Below, in pieces: positions 1-11,394 of a stretch of 64,000 nucleotides of DNA (positions are counted from its first letter, which is position 1; each line of letters starts with the position of its first letter). The DNA lies in assembly GCA_031769625.1 (NCBI GenBank), contig JAUIMM010000534.1:8014001-8078000 (forward strand), given 5' to 3'. The position numbers and the translations under genes were made by a program. The DNA comes from Taudactylus pleione (lineage: Eukaryota > Chordata > Amphibia > Anura > Myobatrachidae). The notes under the pieces are model-generated. The model made no database searches, was not told the DNA's origin, and saw only the letters and a program-made list of their open reading frames with translations.

Positions 1-768
1 AGGGCCGGATTTACTGCTAGGCAACCTAGGCAGACGCCTAGGGCCCGGCGGGTCCTAAGGGGCCCGTGGCCGAGCCCCCTTCTGAAATCCGCCCTGTCAC
101 AATGGCTGCAAGGCTGCTCTCCCCTGGCTGTGGGTACATCCTGTAATGGTTACAAGACTACGCTCCCCTGGCAGCAGCCTGCAGGTCCCATACTGACTTC
201 TGCTGCATACTTCACTGACTGACTGCCATGCGCTGCCGATGCAGAGCGCTGCGAGCATATCAGTCAGTCCATCTAGATGTATGTGATCATGCTGCAGCAG
301 CTGCAACTGTTACATCAAGAGGGTGTGGGGTGTAGTAAAAGAATAAAAGTTCTGCCCAGCCGGTACTGCTGCCCTGTTGCTGCAGAAGCATACTGTAACT
401 CTCCTGTCTCCCTGTACAGCGACAGTGACAGCCTGCACTGCAGTGACCTGTCGATGGACATCAGCTGACCTGCTGGCTGGTGAACTTCCCTCCAGTTTCC
501 GGCAGTGTCAGCATTTTCCAGTTGTCATCCAGCAGCGCTCACTGCTCATTGCTCCCCCTCCACGTTTGCAGCAAACAGCAGGGATTGGATGGTATCTGGT
601 GACAGACAGGAGAGCTGGGTTTGCTTCTTCCCACTGAGGCAAACCCAGCCCTTCTGTCTGTCTAGAGATATAGAAGTTGAGTGAGAACCCACCCTGTTGT
701 GGGCCACTGTTCCCCTAAGTTGGGTGGGTTTCTGTTGTGATCGTGGGGCAGGCACGTGGGTCACTGGT

Positions 769-853
769 AGGCTTGCCTGCTTTTCCGGAGGGGCGGGAGC
801 GGCACCTGATTTTCGGGAGGCTCACGGCCGAATCGGGAGGGTAGGCAAGTATG
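769..853. mobile_element. CATACTTGCC-family element, short copy
   Basis: GGCTTGCCTGC on the left and GGGTAGGCAAGTATG on the right form inverted ends around a GC-rich core containing the CGGGAGGCTC motif. Longer copies of the family lie at 6173-6484, 18365-18592 and 42275-42658. The target duplication is not clear here. Confidence 0.5.
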
Positions 854-1136
854 ACTGTAAGTAAGTATTGTGCTGGACTTTGTTTCCCCGAAAAGCATTG
901 GCTGTAGGTTATTATGGTAGGTTACAGTGTGTATATAAATAGTGTTGTTAGATTTAGTAAAGAGGTGTCCCAACTCCAAATGCATTTTATAGTGTCTCTA
1001 TTTTTATTAATTAGACTTTTGCTCTTTAATTTAATATCTACATTCTAATGCCACTCCCCACCTACCCCCCGCTCAGCCTAAACCTAATCTAGCAGCAGGA
1101 CTACCTTTCTTTGTTGTCCTTTAATTTACACTAGTG

Positions 1137-1153
1137 CCCCCCCCCCCCCCCCC
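1137..1153. repeat. Poly-C tract
   Basis: An uninterrupted run of 17 cytosines inside the first element. Confidence 0.9.
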
Positions 1154-1544
1154 TCGCTTAAACCTAATCTAGCAGCAGAACTAGTATTTTTTATTGTCCA
1201 TGAAAAACACTAGTGCTGCTAGACCAGGCTTAGGCAATACTTTGGTCTGCAGCTGCTATGGAACTACAAATTTATCAAAATTGACAGCCATTGTTTGAGA
1301 GGACTTGCTGGGACTTGTAGTATCACAATGGCTGGAGATCAACAGGTTTCTCTCTGTGACCTAGCCATGCTGCTGTTCCTCAAGGGAGGTCATTTAGCTC
1401 CTTGTTTGTAGAAGGTGTTTATGTATTTCAGTCAATCAAGAGCCTGATATTTATATTTGTTGTTATAAGGTAGGTAAAATTATAACTTCCCCTATTCCCC
1501 AATCTGCTTCCAGAGGTTGCATTCTTCTATAAAGTAGGTGCTGT

Positions 1545-1875
1545 GTGGCATAATGTGTAAGGGCCATTACAGTGTGGCATGTGTATAAGGGGCTCTTCTA
1601 CTTGTGTCATTATGCGCTATAAGGGTCACTACTGTGTGGCGTAACATGTATAAGGGGCACTACTGTGTGGCATGATGTGAATAACCAGCTATACTGTGTG
1701 GTGTAACGTGTATAAGGAGCACTACTGTGTGGCATAATGTGAATAACCAGCTATACTGTGTGGTGTAACGTGTATAAGGTGCACTACTGTGGGGCATAAT
1801 GTTAATAACCAGCTATACTGTGCGGTGTAACGTGTATAAGGGGCACTACTGTGTGGCATAATTTGCATTGGTACT
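1545..1875. repeat. 62-bp tandem repeat (31-bp half-units)
   Basis: CACTACTGTGTGGCAT recurs at 1658, 1720, 1782 and 1844, an exact 62-bp period. Each unit is two diverged half-units of about 31 bp (CTGTGTGGYRTAA...TATAAGG). Related CACTACTG...TATAAGGGG repeats occur inside several other elements in this window. Confidence 0.85.
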
Positions 1876-3409
1876 ATTGTGTGGCCATGCCCCTTATTTA
1901 AGGCAGGTGGGCCCCAAACCGGTATCTTGCCTAGGGCCCCATGAATTTTAAGTCCGGCTCTGCTTCAGAGGTTCCCTGTTGCAGAGAAACCACCATATAT
2001 GTAAGGTTAAGCGATATATATAAAAAAAGGGGGACAAGGACCAACACCTTATAGTGCAGTAATTGATCACAATGTTAAGAAATGTAAATAAATGTTTATA
2101 TGCGCGTACCATATACTGTATATACTTGTGTAATAAGCATATCATAAACAATCCTTAGATCGCAGTCATAGGATCCCACAACGGACATAGCCTTCAGCTT
2201 TTGACTCTCTTCCCCACACTGACCAGGAAGTCACTGACCGGACTATTGCAACCTTATAGGAGCAGAATAATTTGCTTCCATAGTGTGGTATGTTTTAGTA
2301 AATACTAAATTTTAATTCACAAAATACACATACTACACACAACATAAATTGATATAAAAGGTAGCTTATCTTAAGTCTCAAAAAGGTCTGTTCCTGCTGG
2401 GGTAAGTCCAGGTGAGATCAGTATAAGTCCACTTAAAGTTCATATGTGGTAGGTATATAGGTGAGTATAGATGGTGAATCAATGCCAATGCATTTCAGCT
2501 CTCTATAGGCTTTCTCAGGGGTTATATATAATGAGATACAGAGAGGCCTTAGATATTTCTCTTTCCCCTCCAAAGTTTGGCCGATTTTGGCGCCCTCTGA
2601 CGGTCACTAACGGTTCCGCGCACCCACTATGATGTCCGTGACCAGAAGTATATATATCGCGGTGTCTATCACCGGAAGTAGTCATAACTAAACAAGGCTA
2701 CACCTCTTCAGAAGGTAGTCCAAACTCATGTGGTATCAATATACTGTTGCCTTTACTATTGTTGTGTACTCATAGAGAACAGCAGCCTTATTTCTTTATA
2801 TCCTCTATGACTACACAGGTGCCATTTTCTTGGAGTCCATATAGACTGCACCGCACCATCATGTCGGAGATTATTCTCCAAAGTCACTGGGTACTTTCTG
2901 GAGACCCTATAAAAAATTTGGTCTCTAATTTGTTAAGGACAATCTATAGGGATCAGTGGGACCAAAGATCGGGAAATTATGGGGACCAGGGTTCAAGGCC
3001 ATAAACAACAAGAATCTATTCTGTGGTCGAAAATTTTTCACATAAATACATAATAAATTCTAGACTTCTCACATAATACAAAGTTAAAAATGGAAAAATT
3101 CTATTTAAAAATACAGTACATATTAAAAAAGGTGTAAATACTTATAAGGCTGTAGAAAATAGCATACAAATTATTTCTATTTTGAGAATTCAGCACAAAA
3201 ACCCAGATATATATAAGAATTGGTCTAACATATAAAATATATTAAAACCCAACATATAAAATACCAGCATCATAAACAATAATAAAAAAGATTAAAAATA
3301 AGCCTGAGAACAAACAATAGCTTATTTATTTCAAGTAATACAGTGATCTAATTTGAGCTATACTCTAAAGTGCACGTATTAGAGAAATGGAGCTATTTCA
3401 TATCCTTCA

Positions 3410-3850
3410 TTATGGCCATTTCGGTACCAGTGTGTTAAGTTCATAGATCCAGAACATCTCTCTTTGAGCCAAAAGTTTAATTAGATCCCCTCCTCTTGGG
3501 CCCAGAATAACATGCTCAATCACTTTAAATGAAAAGCTATCTATAGATGAGTTATGAACATCAGAGAAGTGTCTAGAAAGAGGATGACTTTCTACTTCGT
3601 TTTTAATATTACGCAAATGTTCTTGAATCCTCAACTTTAAGAGCCTCTTTGTTTTCGCAACATTATTATATTTGAGTTTACAGCCACATTCGATCATATA
3701 TACAACTGACGTAGTCATACAATTGGTGAAATGTTTCAGTTTATACTCCTTTGTCTGGTCAAAATTAGAGAAGGTTATACAATTAGAGTTCACCTACCTG
3801 CATACGTTGCAGTGCTCACATTTATAAGAGCCGACACACTTAGGCATAAT
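3410..3850 (-). pseudogene. PLE C-terminal linker and GIY-YIG endonuclease, degraded
   Basis: The GIY-YIG domain nicks target DNA for PLE integration. The 127-codon frame 3793-3410 reads SVVYMIECGCKLKY (GIY part), then AKTKRLLKLRIQEH (YIG helix), then HPLSRHFSDVHN and LAQREMFWIYELNT, the usual order of the family. The segment between the GIY and YIG parts reads KYNNVAKTKR where relatives have KYVGKTKR, so the second half of the signature is damaged. Just upstream, 3850-3794 encodes CEHCNVC, the Cys knuckle that precedes the nuclease in PLEs, followed by a stop. Upstream of 3840 the frame continues as a Lys/Arg-rich linker (VVFRKARNLKEIL) up to the insertion at 3950. Role and family are clear; activity is not expected. 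Confidence 0.8.
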
Positions 3851-3934
3851 TTGTTTGTTCGGTTAATTTTTTTGTTTTAGGCTACTGGGGGCCAGAATCT
3901 CCTTCAAATTCCTTGCTTTTCTGAATACAACAGC

Positions 3935-4564
3935 AGGTTTAGTAGGTAATTAAAATATATATGTACAGTTGCATAAATTAAATCCAAATTTGTATAAATT
4001 AAATCCAAATTTGTAAAGAAATGAGCGCTATTACTACATGTGGCACCTGAAAAGGAAAATTGGTAAGGGTTAAAAAATAGAAGGAAGAGAGAGAAAAAAA
4101 AGGCTACCTGGGGAGACTGGCAGGAAGAAAACTACATCCAGCAGCATTGCCTGCAAACATCACCCGCCCGCGGCACGCATTAGTGACGTCATCACCATCG
4201 GTGAGCTGGGCGAAGTCACACGGCAACACAGCGCTGACAGAAGAAGATCAGCAGTGCCTCAGCCGGGACTCAGTGAACCGAAGAGTCTACCACCCTTGAA
4301 GATAAAGGTAGGGAAAGTTAACACTCAACTCTCATTGTGTGTACATTGCGCAAACGAACATTACTTATCCGGTTTCCACCAACATTTCAGAAAGAGCTAT
4401 AAACACATTTTTCTTTTTTTTACTTATACATACATGGTTTGTTTTGTTTTGTTTGTTTTTTCTCTCTCTTCCTTCTGTTTTTTAACGCTTACCAATTTTT
4501 CTTTTCAGGTGCTACATATGGTAATAGCGCTCATTTCTTTACAAGTTTAGGTTTAGTAGGTAAT
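3935..4564. mobile_element. TIR-bearing insert in PLE, flanked by 16-bp direct repeats
   Basis: AGGTTTAGTAGGTAAT occurs at 3935-3950 and 4549-4564. Removing one copy plus the intervening DNA restores a continuous PLE linker frame, so this is a genuine insertion. The insert has inverted arms of about 55 bp: TTGTAAAGAAATGAGCGC near 4010 and its complement near 4545. The left arm is preceded by about 60 bp of AT-rich DNA containing a duplicated AAATTAAATCC motif. It has no coding capacity. A 16-bp duplication is long for a TIR transposon; see findings. Confidence 0.75.
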
Positions 4565-5181
4565 ATCTCTCCCAAAATTGGATCCATCTTTAGGATATTC
4601 CTGTGTTAGTGATAGTTTTCTTAACATTTGCCTCACCACTATTACTGTATATCATGTAATAAATGGAATAAACTCTTCCTTCTCTCCTGGTTCCTCAATT
4701 CTGGGAACTAATAATTCTTGTCTGTTCTTTTGTTCACTTTTTGACAAGGCTTGTTTCAAAATGCTCTCTGGGTATCCCATCTCTCTAAAGCGATCTGTAT
4801 ATGTTTTTACTTGCTCTTGATAGGTAATGTCTTTAGAACAATTCCTCTTGATTCGATAAAATTGAGAATATGGTATATTGTTTTTCCACGATTTGGCATG
4901 TCCACTTCTATAATGAAGGTAACTATTAGTATCCACATTTTTTATATAATTCTTCGTGACCACTTTGTCTCCTTCACCAGATCAAGGAACTCCACATGGC
5001 TACTACTAATATTGAAAGTGAATTTAAGATTAAAATCAAAAGTATAAAATCAATAAATTGTTTAAAATCACTTTCTTCACCATCCCACACTATGATGATA
5101 TCGTCGATATACCTTTTGTAGAATTTTATTTTGTCAAGGTATGGATTGTTTGTATATACATGTTGTTCCTCCCACAAACCC

Positions 5182-5183
<2 letters not shown>
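4565..5183 (-). pseudogene. PLE reverse transcriptase fragment (palm YIDD and thumb)
   Basis: Reading 5183 to 4974, the frame gives MGLWEEQHVY and FYKRYIDDIIIVWDG; the YIDD aspartates are the metal-binding residues of the polymerase palm. The next conserved block (NLKFTFN..HVEFLDL) is in another frame near 5040-4985. A third frame, 4963-4652, gives DTNSYLHYRSGH..NIPYSQFYRIKRNCS and FREMGYPESIL, the PLE thumb. At least two frameshifts separate the pieces. Fingers and N-terminus are missing because the element is cut at the TA tract. The 3' part continues into the GIY-YIG block across the insertion. Confidence 0.8.

Positions 5184-5213
<30 letters not shown>
5184..5213. repeat. (TA)n microsatellite
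   Basis: Fifteen TA units lie exactly at the 5' truncation point of the PLE. Confidence 0.95.
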
Positions 5214-5214
<1 letters not shown>

Positions 5215-5221
5215 GTTCTTA

Positions 5222-5545
5222 CATTAGCGGTACCGGAATGCCAGCCCCGGTCAGAATCAAAGGTAAATAGCAGGGTTGGGGGGAGGGTTAGGAATAGGGG
5301 TTAGGCACTAGGGGGAGGGTTAGGCACTAAGGGGGGAGGGTTAGGTTTAGGGTGCGGGGAGGTTAAGTTCAGGCATTAGGGAGGGAGGTTAGGGTTAGGT
5401 ACCAAAAAGGGAGGGTTAGGGTAAGGAGAGGGTTAGCATTCTGACCACCAAGTGTCGGTATGTTAACCCTGTCAGGATGCTGGTGTCAGGATCCTGACCA
5501 CTGGGATTCTGACTGCCGGCATCCAATACCCAGCCCAGGCTGTTA
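5222..5545. mobile_element. GTCGGGATGC/TACCCAACCC-family non-autonomous element
   Basis: The core is a GGTTAGGCACTAGGGGGAGG-type direct repeat (5275-5440). It is bounded by GGTACCGGAATGCCAGC on the left and by a right end with CTGCCGGCATCCAATACCC. Related ends are found at 9186-9290, 19050-19260 and 20695-20785. No coding potential. Confidence 0.6.
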
Positions 5546-6061
5546 TGTGGTGGTGGCTCGTAGGCAAGTTGATGATTCTCCTTGCATGCATTGTATGCTG
5601 GCGGCCCCACAGTGCTAGAATTGTACCAGCCCGGGGGGTGGATGGCACCCTGCCCATCAGCCCGCCCTTGTTTATATATATTTATCTACAGTATCTATCT
5701 TTCTATCTATATCATATATGTCTATCTTTATATATAGTTATATTTTTTCAAACATGTCCATGGAACATTTTAGAAAGAAGATATAGGCAACATGTGCTAA
5801 ATTGTCAAATTTCCTTTGGTAACAGTTGGCAGAAATGGGAACAGATATGAAATCATTAGCTGCATGAGAGAGAACGTGTTACAGAAAGGCTGGTGTGGAG
5901 CAGAAGTAGCATTACATGTTAATTCCCTCTCGCATTAGAAGCTGTGAAAGCACACGCAGGACAGCTTGAATCAGCAGACTCGGTTATTTGTGTCGATTGG
6001 AAACATAACCTGCTAGAAATACACATTGCAAACTAGAAAATATTAAAGTACAGGAATTAGA
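5546..6061. other. No gene recognised
   Basis: Contains a short TATC/TATA-rich tract around 5670-5740 and otherwise unremarkable sequence. No frame, terminal repeat or RNA was supported. Confidence 0.5.
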
Positions 6062-6172
6062 CACTAGCACCGTGCATGATCATAATACATTTCTATTACA
6101 CTATACAAACATACAGTACAATACTACACCTCGCAACACCTCCTGATCTGCATACATCATAATACATTACAC

Positions 6173-6484
6173 CATACTTGCCTACTCTTCCGGAAGTTGT
6201 GGGATGCTCCCAATTTTTTAGGTAGCCCCCTGTACCCCTGGAAGAGTAGACAGATCTCCCGCATCCTACACACTTCCTAGCGAAGCTGGCAGAATGGGTA
6301 CATTTTACAGGGGATTGGCGGGTCCGTAGGGAGGGTCAGGGCTAAAATGACGTAAATAGCGTTATTTAGCCCCGCCCACTCATTGTGGACCCTCAAACGG
6401 CTGCCTTTCCCTGTTAAGGACGGGGCTTAATGATGTCTACAGTCCGGCCTTGCCCCCAAAACTTCTATCCAGGCTGTAAGTATG
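6173..6484. mobile_element. CATACTTGCC-family non-autonomous hAT-like element
   Basis: It starts CATACTTGCCTAC and ends GTAAGTATG. It is flanked on both sides by the perfect 8-bp duplication CATTACAC (6165-6172 and 6485-6492), which is satellite sequence. The 8-bp duplication supports hAT. No coding capacity. Confidence 0.85.
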
Positions 6485-6499
6485 CATTACACTCTATAC

Positions 6500-6694
6500 C
6501 ACAGGTTCTCAAACTCGGTCCTCAGGACCCCAAACAGTGCATGTTTTGCAGGTCTCCTCACAGAATCACAAGTGAACTAACCAGTGGCTCTTTTAAAATG
6601 TGTCAGTGAGTAATGAATACACTTGTGCACTCACTGGGTGACCTGGAAAACGTGAACTGTGTGGGGTCCTGAGGACCGAGTTTGAGAACCTCTG
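6500..6694. mobile_element. Palindromic hAT MITE (CAGAGGTTCTCAAACTCGG ends)
   Basis: The ends CACAGGTTCTCAAACTCGG and, reverse-complemented, CAGAGGTTCTCAAACTCGG extend into a roughly 30-bp inverted repeat. The perfect 8-bp duplication CTCTATAC lies at 6492-6499 and 6695-6702. It sits only 15 bp from the previous element, in the same satellite monomer. Confidence 0.9.
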
Positions 6695-9185
6695 CTCTAT
6701 ACAAACAGTACAATATTAAACCTCCCTACACCACCTGATCTCTAAACATCATCATAATACATTATACTCTATACACACAGCACAATACTACACCTCCATA
6801 CATCACCTGTTCTCCAGACATCATCATAAAACATTACACTCTATACAAATACAATATTACACCTCCCTAAACCGCCTGATCTCTAAACATCATCATAATA
6901 CATTACAATCTATACAAACAGCACAATACTACACCTCGATACACCACCTGATTTCCAGACATTATCATAATACATTACACTATATACACAGAGCACAATA
7001 GTACACCTCCCTACACCACCTGATCTCTAAACATCATCATAATACATTACACTCTATACACACAGCACAATACTACACCTCCCTACACCACCTGATCTCT
7101 AAACATCATCATAATACATTACACTCTATACACACAGCACAATACTACACCTCCCTACACCACCTGATCTCTAAACATCATCATAATACATTACACTCTA
7201 TACACACAGCACAATACTACACCTCCATACACCACCTGATCTCCAGACATCATCATAATACATTACACTCTATACAAATACAATATTACACCTCCCTACA
7301 CCACCTGATCTCCAGACATCATCATAATACATTACACTCTATACAAATACAATATTACACCTCCCTACACCACCTGATCTCCAGACATCATCATAATACA
7401 TTACACTCTATACAAATACAATATTACACCTCCCTACACCACCTGATCTCTAAACATCATCATAATACATTACACTCTATACACACAGCACAATACTACA
7501 CCTCCCTACACCACCTGATCTCCAGACATCACCATACATTTCACTCTATACACACAGCACAATACTACACCTCCATACACCACCTGATCTCCAGACATCA
7601 TCATAATACATTACACTATATACACACAGCACAATACTACACCTCCATACACCACCTGATCTCTAAACATCATCATAATACATTACACTCTATACACACA
7701 GCACAATACTACACCTCCATACACCACCTGATCTCTAAACATCATCATAATACATTACACTATATACACACAGCACAATACTACACCTCCATACACCACC
7801 TGATCTCCAGACATCATCATAATACATTACTCTCTATACACACAGCACAATACTACACCTCCCTACACCACCTGATCTCCACACATCATCATAATACATT
7901 ACACTCTATACAAATACAATATTACACCTCCCTACAGTACCTGATCTCTAAACATCATCATAATACATTACACTCTATACACACAGCACAATACCACACC
8001 TCCCTACACCACCTGATCTCCAGACATCATCATAATACATTATACTCTATACAAACAGAACAATACTACACCTCCCTACACCACCTGATCTCCAGACATC
8101 ATAATACATTACACTCTATACAAACAGCACAATACTACACCTCCCAACACCACCTGATTTCCATACATCTTCATAATACATTACACTCTATACAAACAGC
8201 ACAATATTACACCTCCCAACACCACCTGTTGGTTCTTTTCAAAGTAACTAACGTTACATATCTACTGTCTGCTACTTGAACAATACTGCATAGCTTCCAC
8301 AAAGATGGAAGATGTATAAAATATAGTATTACAAGATAAGTGGAATTTAATGTATTTTTATAAGTGTCATTTACTTTCTTTGCTGAAAATCTTAGGTTGA
8401 CATTTAATTAAAAATTCTGGTCTAGTTAACTGTAACTAACGTTACATGAAAGCAGTGATTAAAAGTAATAGCCTTTGTTACAATTTAGTTTTCTGCTTCT
8501 CTATATAGTTGATGTAAATGACAATTTTAGACTTTAGTGCAGCACTAAATATGATCATGTTGGTATATGTATTTAAATTAAATACTATGAGTTTCAATGG
8601 TGTTTAATATTAATAAAATAGATGTTCTTGTTACTAACATTACACACATGTAACTAACATTAAACAGAGAGAATATAATACAGGAACAACTGTTCTTTGT
8701 ATAGTATAATAAAAATTAATTAAATTCTACTTGGTAAATTAGAGAAATAATGTTTCTTACACATATTTTAAAAGTTAGTACAGGTACTACATCCCATGAA
8801 TGATTTTAAAAACCTCAGTATTAACATGTATTTTTTTTTTATAAATTTGTTAAATGAGGCAAATGGTAACTTTTCCCTTTACAATAGCAATAGTCCTACA
8901 TAAGATTATGTTTGTATAATTAGTTAAATGGAGTTACCATAAATTTCTAGTTATGATACTAATATCACATAATATAACTTACACAAATAATGTATATTAT
9001 ACTCTGCAGTATAACAATAAACATTTAACAAAACTCAATATTACATGGCAAATCATAGAAATAATGTTTACCATGTTCATGTGGCTTTTCCAAAGTACAC
9101 AGCACTAAATATGTGCTTATGATGCCAATGTCGTCTTTCTGAGGAAAAATATAAAATTCCTGTAAACCCAGACCACCTTTTTTTC

Positions 9186-9290
9186 GGGTTGGGTACAAGA
9201 TGCCAGCGCTCGGGATCCCGGCGATTAGAATCCCAACGCCGGCATCCTGACATGGATCTGATACCGACACCTGTTGGTAAGTATCCTAAC
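9186..9290. mobile_element. GTCGGGATGC/TACCCAACCC-family fragment
   Basis: GGGTTGGGTACAAGATGCC starts the block, and it contains CGGGATCCCGGCG and GCCGGCATCCTGACA, matching the ends of copies at 5222 and 20695. Confidence 0.55.
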
Positions 9291-9362
9291 TCTACTTATT
9301 ATTTTCCTGGATCTATGGAGACCACAACAGGACATGGGAATGGATTGTTTGGCTTTCTACTT

Positions 9363-9440
9363 AGGGGTCTATGTACTAAGCCTTGGAGAGAGATAAAGTG
9401 GATGGAGATAAAGTACCAACCAATCAGCTCCTAAATGTCA
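9363..9440. mobile_element. Half copy of the GGGGTCTATTTACTAAGC palindromic family
   Basis: AGGGGTCTATGTACTAAGCC is followed by the AACCAATCAGCTCCTAA motif. This is the left arm of the element seen complete at 22352-22528 and 45879-46064. Confidence 0.55.
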
Positions 9441-10458
9441 TTTTTCAAAATATTATTTAGCGTTACAGAACATACTGTCTGTAACCAACCTTCATGAAAT
9501 TTGTCTACAATTCTAGCTTGAGCTTACACCAATGCTGTATCTAGACCCTAGCACACAGTCTGACACAGAGCAGTGTCATCCTGGGAGCCGATATGTGGGA
9601 AACGCAGACAGCCCACACTACAGCGCCAATACCTTATACGTACAGCATAGGGTACATATGTTAAATGCAACAAGAGCATATGTTTCATGTATGAAGTCTT
9701 ATGTCTAGTACATTCTCTGTCATTGTAAACAAAAAAAATTATTGAACCACAAAAATAAACGTCCAAATGGGTCCCCGTCCCTTGCCCTCAAATGATCATC
9801 ACCCTACCAATGCTTACACCTTTTGTATATTTTAATATTTCAGAATTTCATAATAAAAAGAAACAAGTAAACTAGTTTTCTAGAGCCCGTTGTATTTTCA
9901 CACTCAATGTGCTTTACCCCTAGTAAGTTATAAAAGAGGACAAATTAGGAGATAATAACATTTATGTAGCCTATGATATTGACTTAAATACACATGTAAT
10001 AATAGTGACAGAAGACAGTAACGTTAGTTACAGAGAAAATGTGTAACGTTAGTTACCAATTATAAGATAAGCTATTTTATTTAATGGCCATCAATGGACA
10101 CTGAGGTATTGGTTAGATGTCCAGAATCCTCATATATCATATGGTATCTAAAAATTACACATTTTACAAAGCTGAAGGGAACTTATTCATGTTTTATAAC
10201 TAATGTTACAAGTTAGTTATACTCATGTTTACCTTCAATATTCAGCTTCAGACACTGATTACTCTTTCATGTGAACACATGTGGTCAACCACCATTTACT
10301 AATAGTAACACCACCTAGTGATAAATTATGGAACTCCCATTTGCAATGTGGGAATTTCAAACATTAAATTGCATCCCTTATCAACATTTTCTTCCTTAGA
10401 ATTATGTTAACTGTACATAATTATCTCTCTACTTAATAATGTAGATACCAACATTATA

Positions 10459-10971
10459 TTAACCACTTAACTGATGATTCTTTTTTCTAAAAATCGCTCC
10501 AAAATTGTCATTTTTTTTTTAACGATTGAATTAGGTGAGGCACACCCATTTTAACTCATCCAAAATGGTTTCATAACAAAAAAACCCAAAGATTTTTATT
10601 TTAAGATTTGTAAAATTTTTTAGTTTTTTAAAACATCGGAAACATCACGACCATCGCAACATTAGATTTGAGACCGGATCCAGGTACCTGGTATGTCAGG
10701 GGCATGAGGGGGAGGTTAATTTACTTTTTACCAGCAGCTGCTAATCTTTGCAGCTACAGGGTGGGGGGTCCTGCTTTGCTGACCGATCAGTAGTGATCGG
10801 CAACACAACAGACACAGGGGGAGAGGGTGCTGGCAAGGCAGCAGCTGCGGGAAGATTCTCTTCCTGCAGCCGCCCTCATGTTTATCTGAGTGGTCGAAAT
10901 TTTACGACCAGAGCAGATGTAGAACTGCCTGGTGTGGTAGGAAACTATGACCATGCCAGGCAAGTGGTTAA
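10459..10971. mobile_element. piggyBac-like MITE with TTAA duplication
   Basis: TTAACCACTTAACTG on the left and GGCAAGTGGTTAA on the right give inverted ends CCACTT... bounded by TTAA at 10459-10462 and 10968-10971. TTAA target sites are characteristic of piggyBac elements. The interior is non-coding and includes the palindrome CCGATCAGTAGTGATCGG. Superfamily assignment rests on the TTAA and short ends alone. Confidence 0.6.
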
Positions 10972-11055
10972 TGATTAATGTTGCTCCATCTATGACCTAA
11001 TTTGTGTGGACGCAGAAAATTTTTACAAAATGTGTCCTCTTTTTTGTGAAATGGA

Positions 11056-11394
11056 CCTACACCCAACACCACCTGATCTCCATACATCATCATAATACAT
11101 TACACTCTATACAAACAGTACAATACCACACCTGCCAACACCACCTGATCTCCATACATCATCATAGTACATTACATTCTTTACAAACAGTACAATACTA
11201 CACCTCCCAACACCACCTGATCTCCATAGATCATCATAGTACATTACACTCTATACAAACAGTAAAATACTACACCTCCCTACACCACCTGATCTCCATA
11301 CATCATCATAATACATTACACTCTATACAAACAGTACAATACTACACTTCACAACACCACCTGATCTGCATACATAATATATTACACTCTATAC
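11056..11394. repeat. Satellite array, middle block
   Basis: Four to five 71-72-bp monomers (CACCTGATCTCCATACATC... TACACTCTATACAAACAG) continue the array at 6062. The block is open in one frame on the plus strand only because the monomer length keeps phase; it is not a gene. Confidence 0.9.

Larger units (their letters stand above)
1..1962. mobile_element. Non-autonomous TIR DNA transposon (hAT-like ends)
   Basis: The left edge begins AGGGCCGGATTTA and the right end, reverse-complemented, begins CAGAGCCGGACTTA, an imperfect terminal inverted repeat. Just inside both ends is a second pair built on CCTAGGGCCC. The interior has no coding frame. It holds a poly-C run, a 62-bp tandem repeat and a short copy of another inverted-repeat family. 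The left target duplication lies outside the window, so the superfamily is inferred from the CAGRGCCGGAY-like end only. Confidence 0.65.
2460..5183 (-). mobile_element. Penelope-like retroelement (PLE, Neptune-type), 5'-truncated
   Basis: In minus-strand order the block contains reverse transcriptase (YIDD motif, thumb), a linker with a Cys-rich knuckle, and a C-terminal GIY-YIG endonuclease. This domain order is diagnostic of PLEs. At 2480-2530 the minus strand carries a degenerate CCTGAG..GCC..GCTGAAATGC stretch like the processing motif of PLE terminal repeats. The 5' side stops abruptly at a (TA)n tract at 5184. Several frameshifts and a 0.6-kb insertion make it inactive. The left limit is approximate. 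Confidence 0.8.
6062..8230. repeat. 69-72-bp satellite array, left block
   Basis: The monomer includes CACCACCTGATCTC, CATCATCATAATACATTAC and CTCTATACACACAGC. Spacing of TGATCTC is 72 bp for the CACACAGCAC variant (7021 to 7093) and 69 bp for the CAAATACAAT variant (7306 to 7375). About 21 regular copies lie between 6700 and 8230, with diverged copies at 6062-6172. Two hAT-like insertions interrupt it. The array continues at 11056-11394, 11899-11956 and 16664-16747, so those blocks were once adjacent. Confidence 0.9.
8230..11055. mobile_element. 2.8-kb element with oppositely oriented subterminal repeats, inserted in satellite
   Basis: Satellite sequence stops at 8229 (CCCAACACCACCTG) and resumes with the same 14 bases at about 11056. 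Left subterminal copies GTAACTAACGTTACAT start at 8244 and 8432, with diverged copies at 8631 and 8650. Right copies have the reverse complement, GTAACGTTAGTTAC, at 10018 and 10043, with a diverged pair near 10196-10216. The extreme ends share about 12 of 17 bases (GTWGGTYCWTTTCA). The interior is AT-rich, has no coding frame, and carries later insertions at 9186, 9363 and 10459. The superfamily is unknown. Confidence 0.6.

Noticed and set aside
6700..8230. CRISPR-like regular repeats
   Set aside because: Monomers are contiguous with no unique spacers; a eukaryotic satellite.
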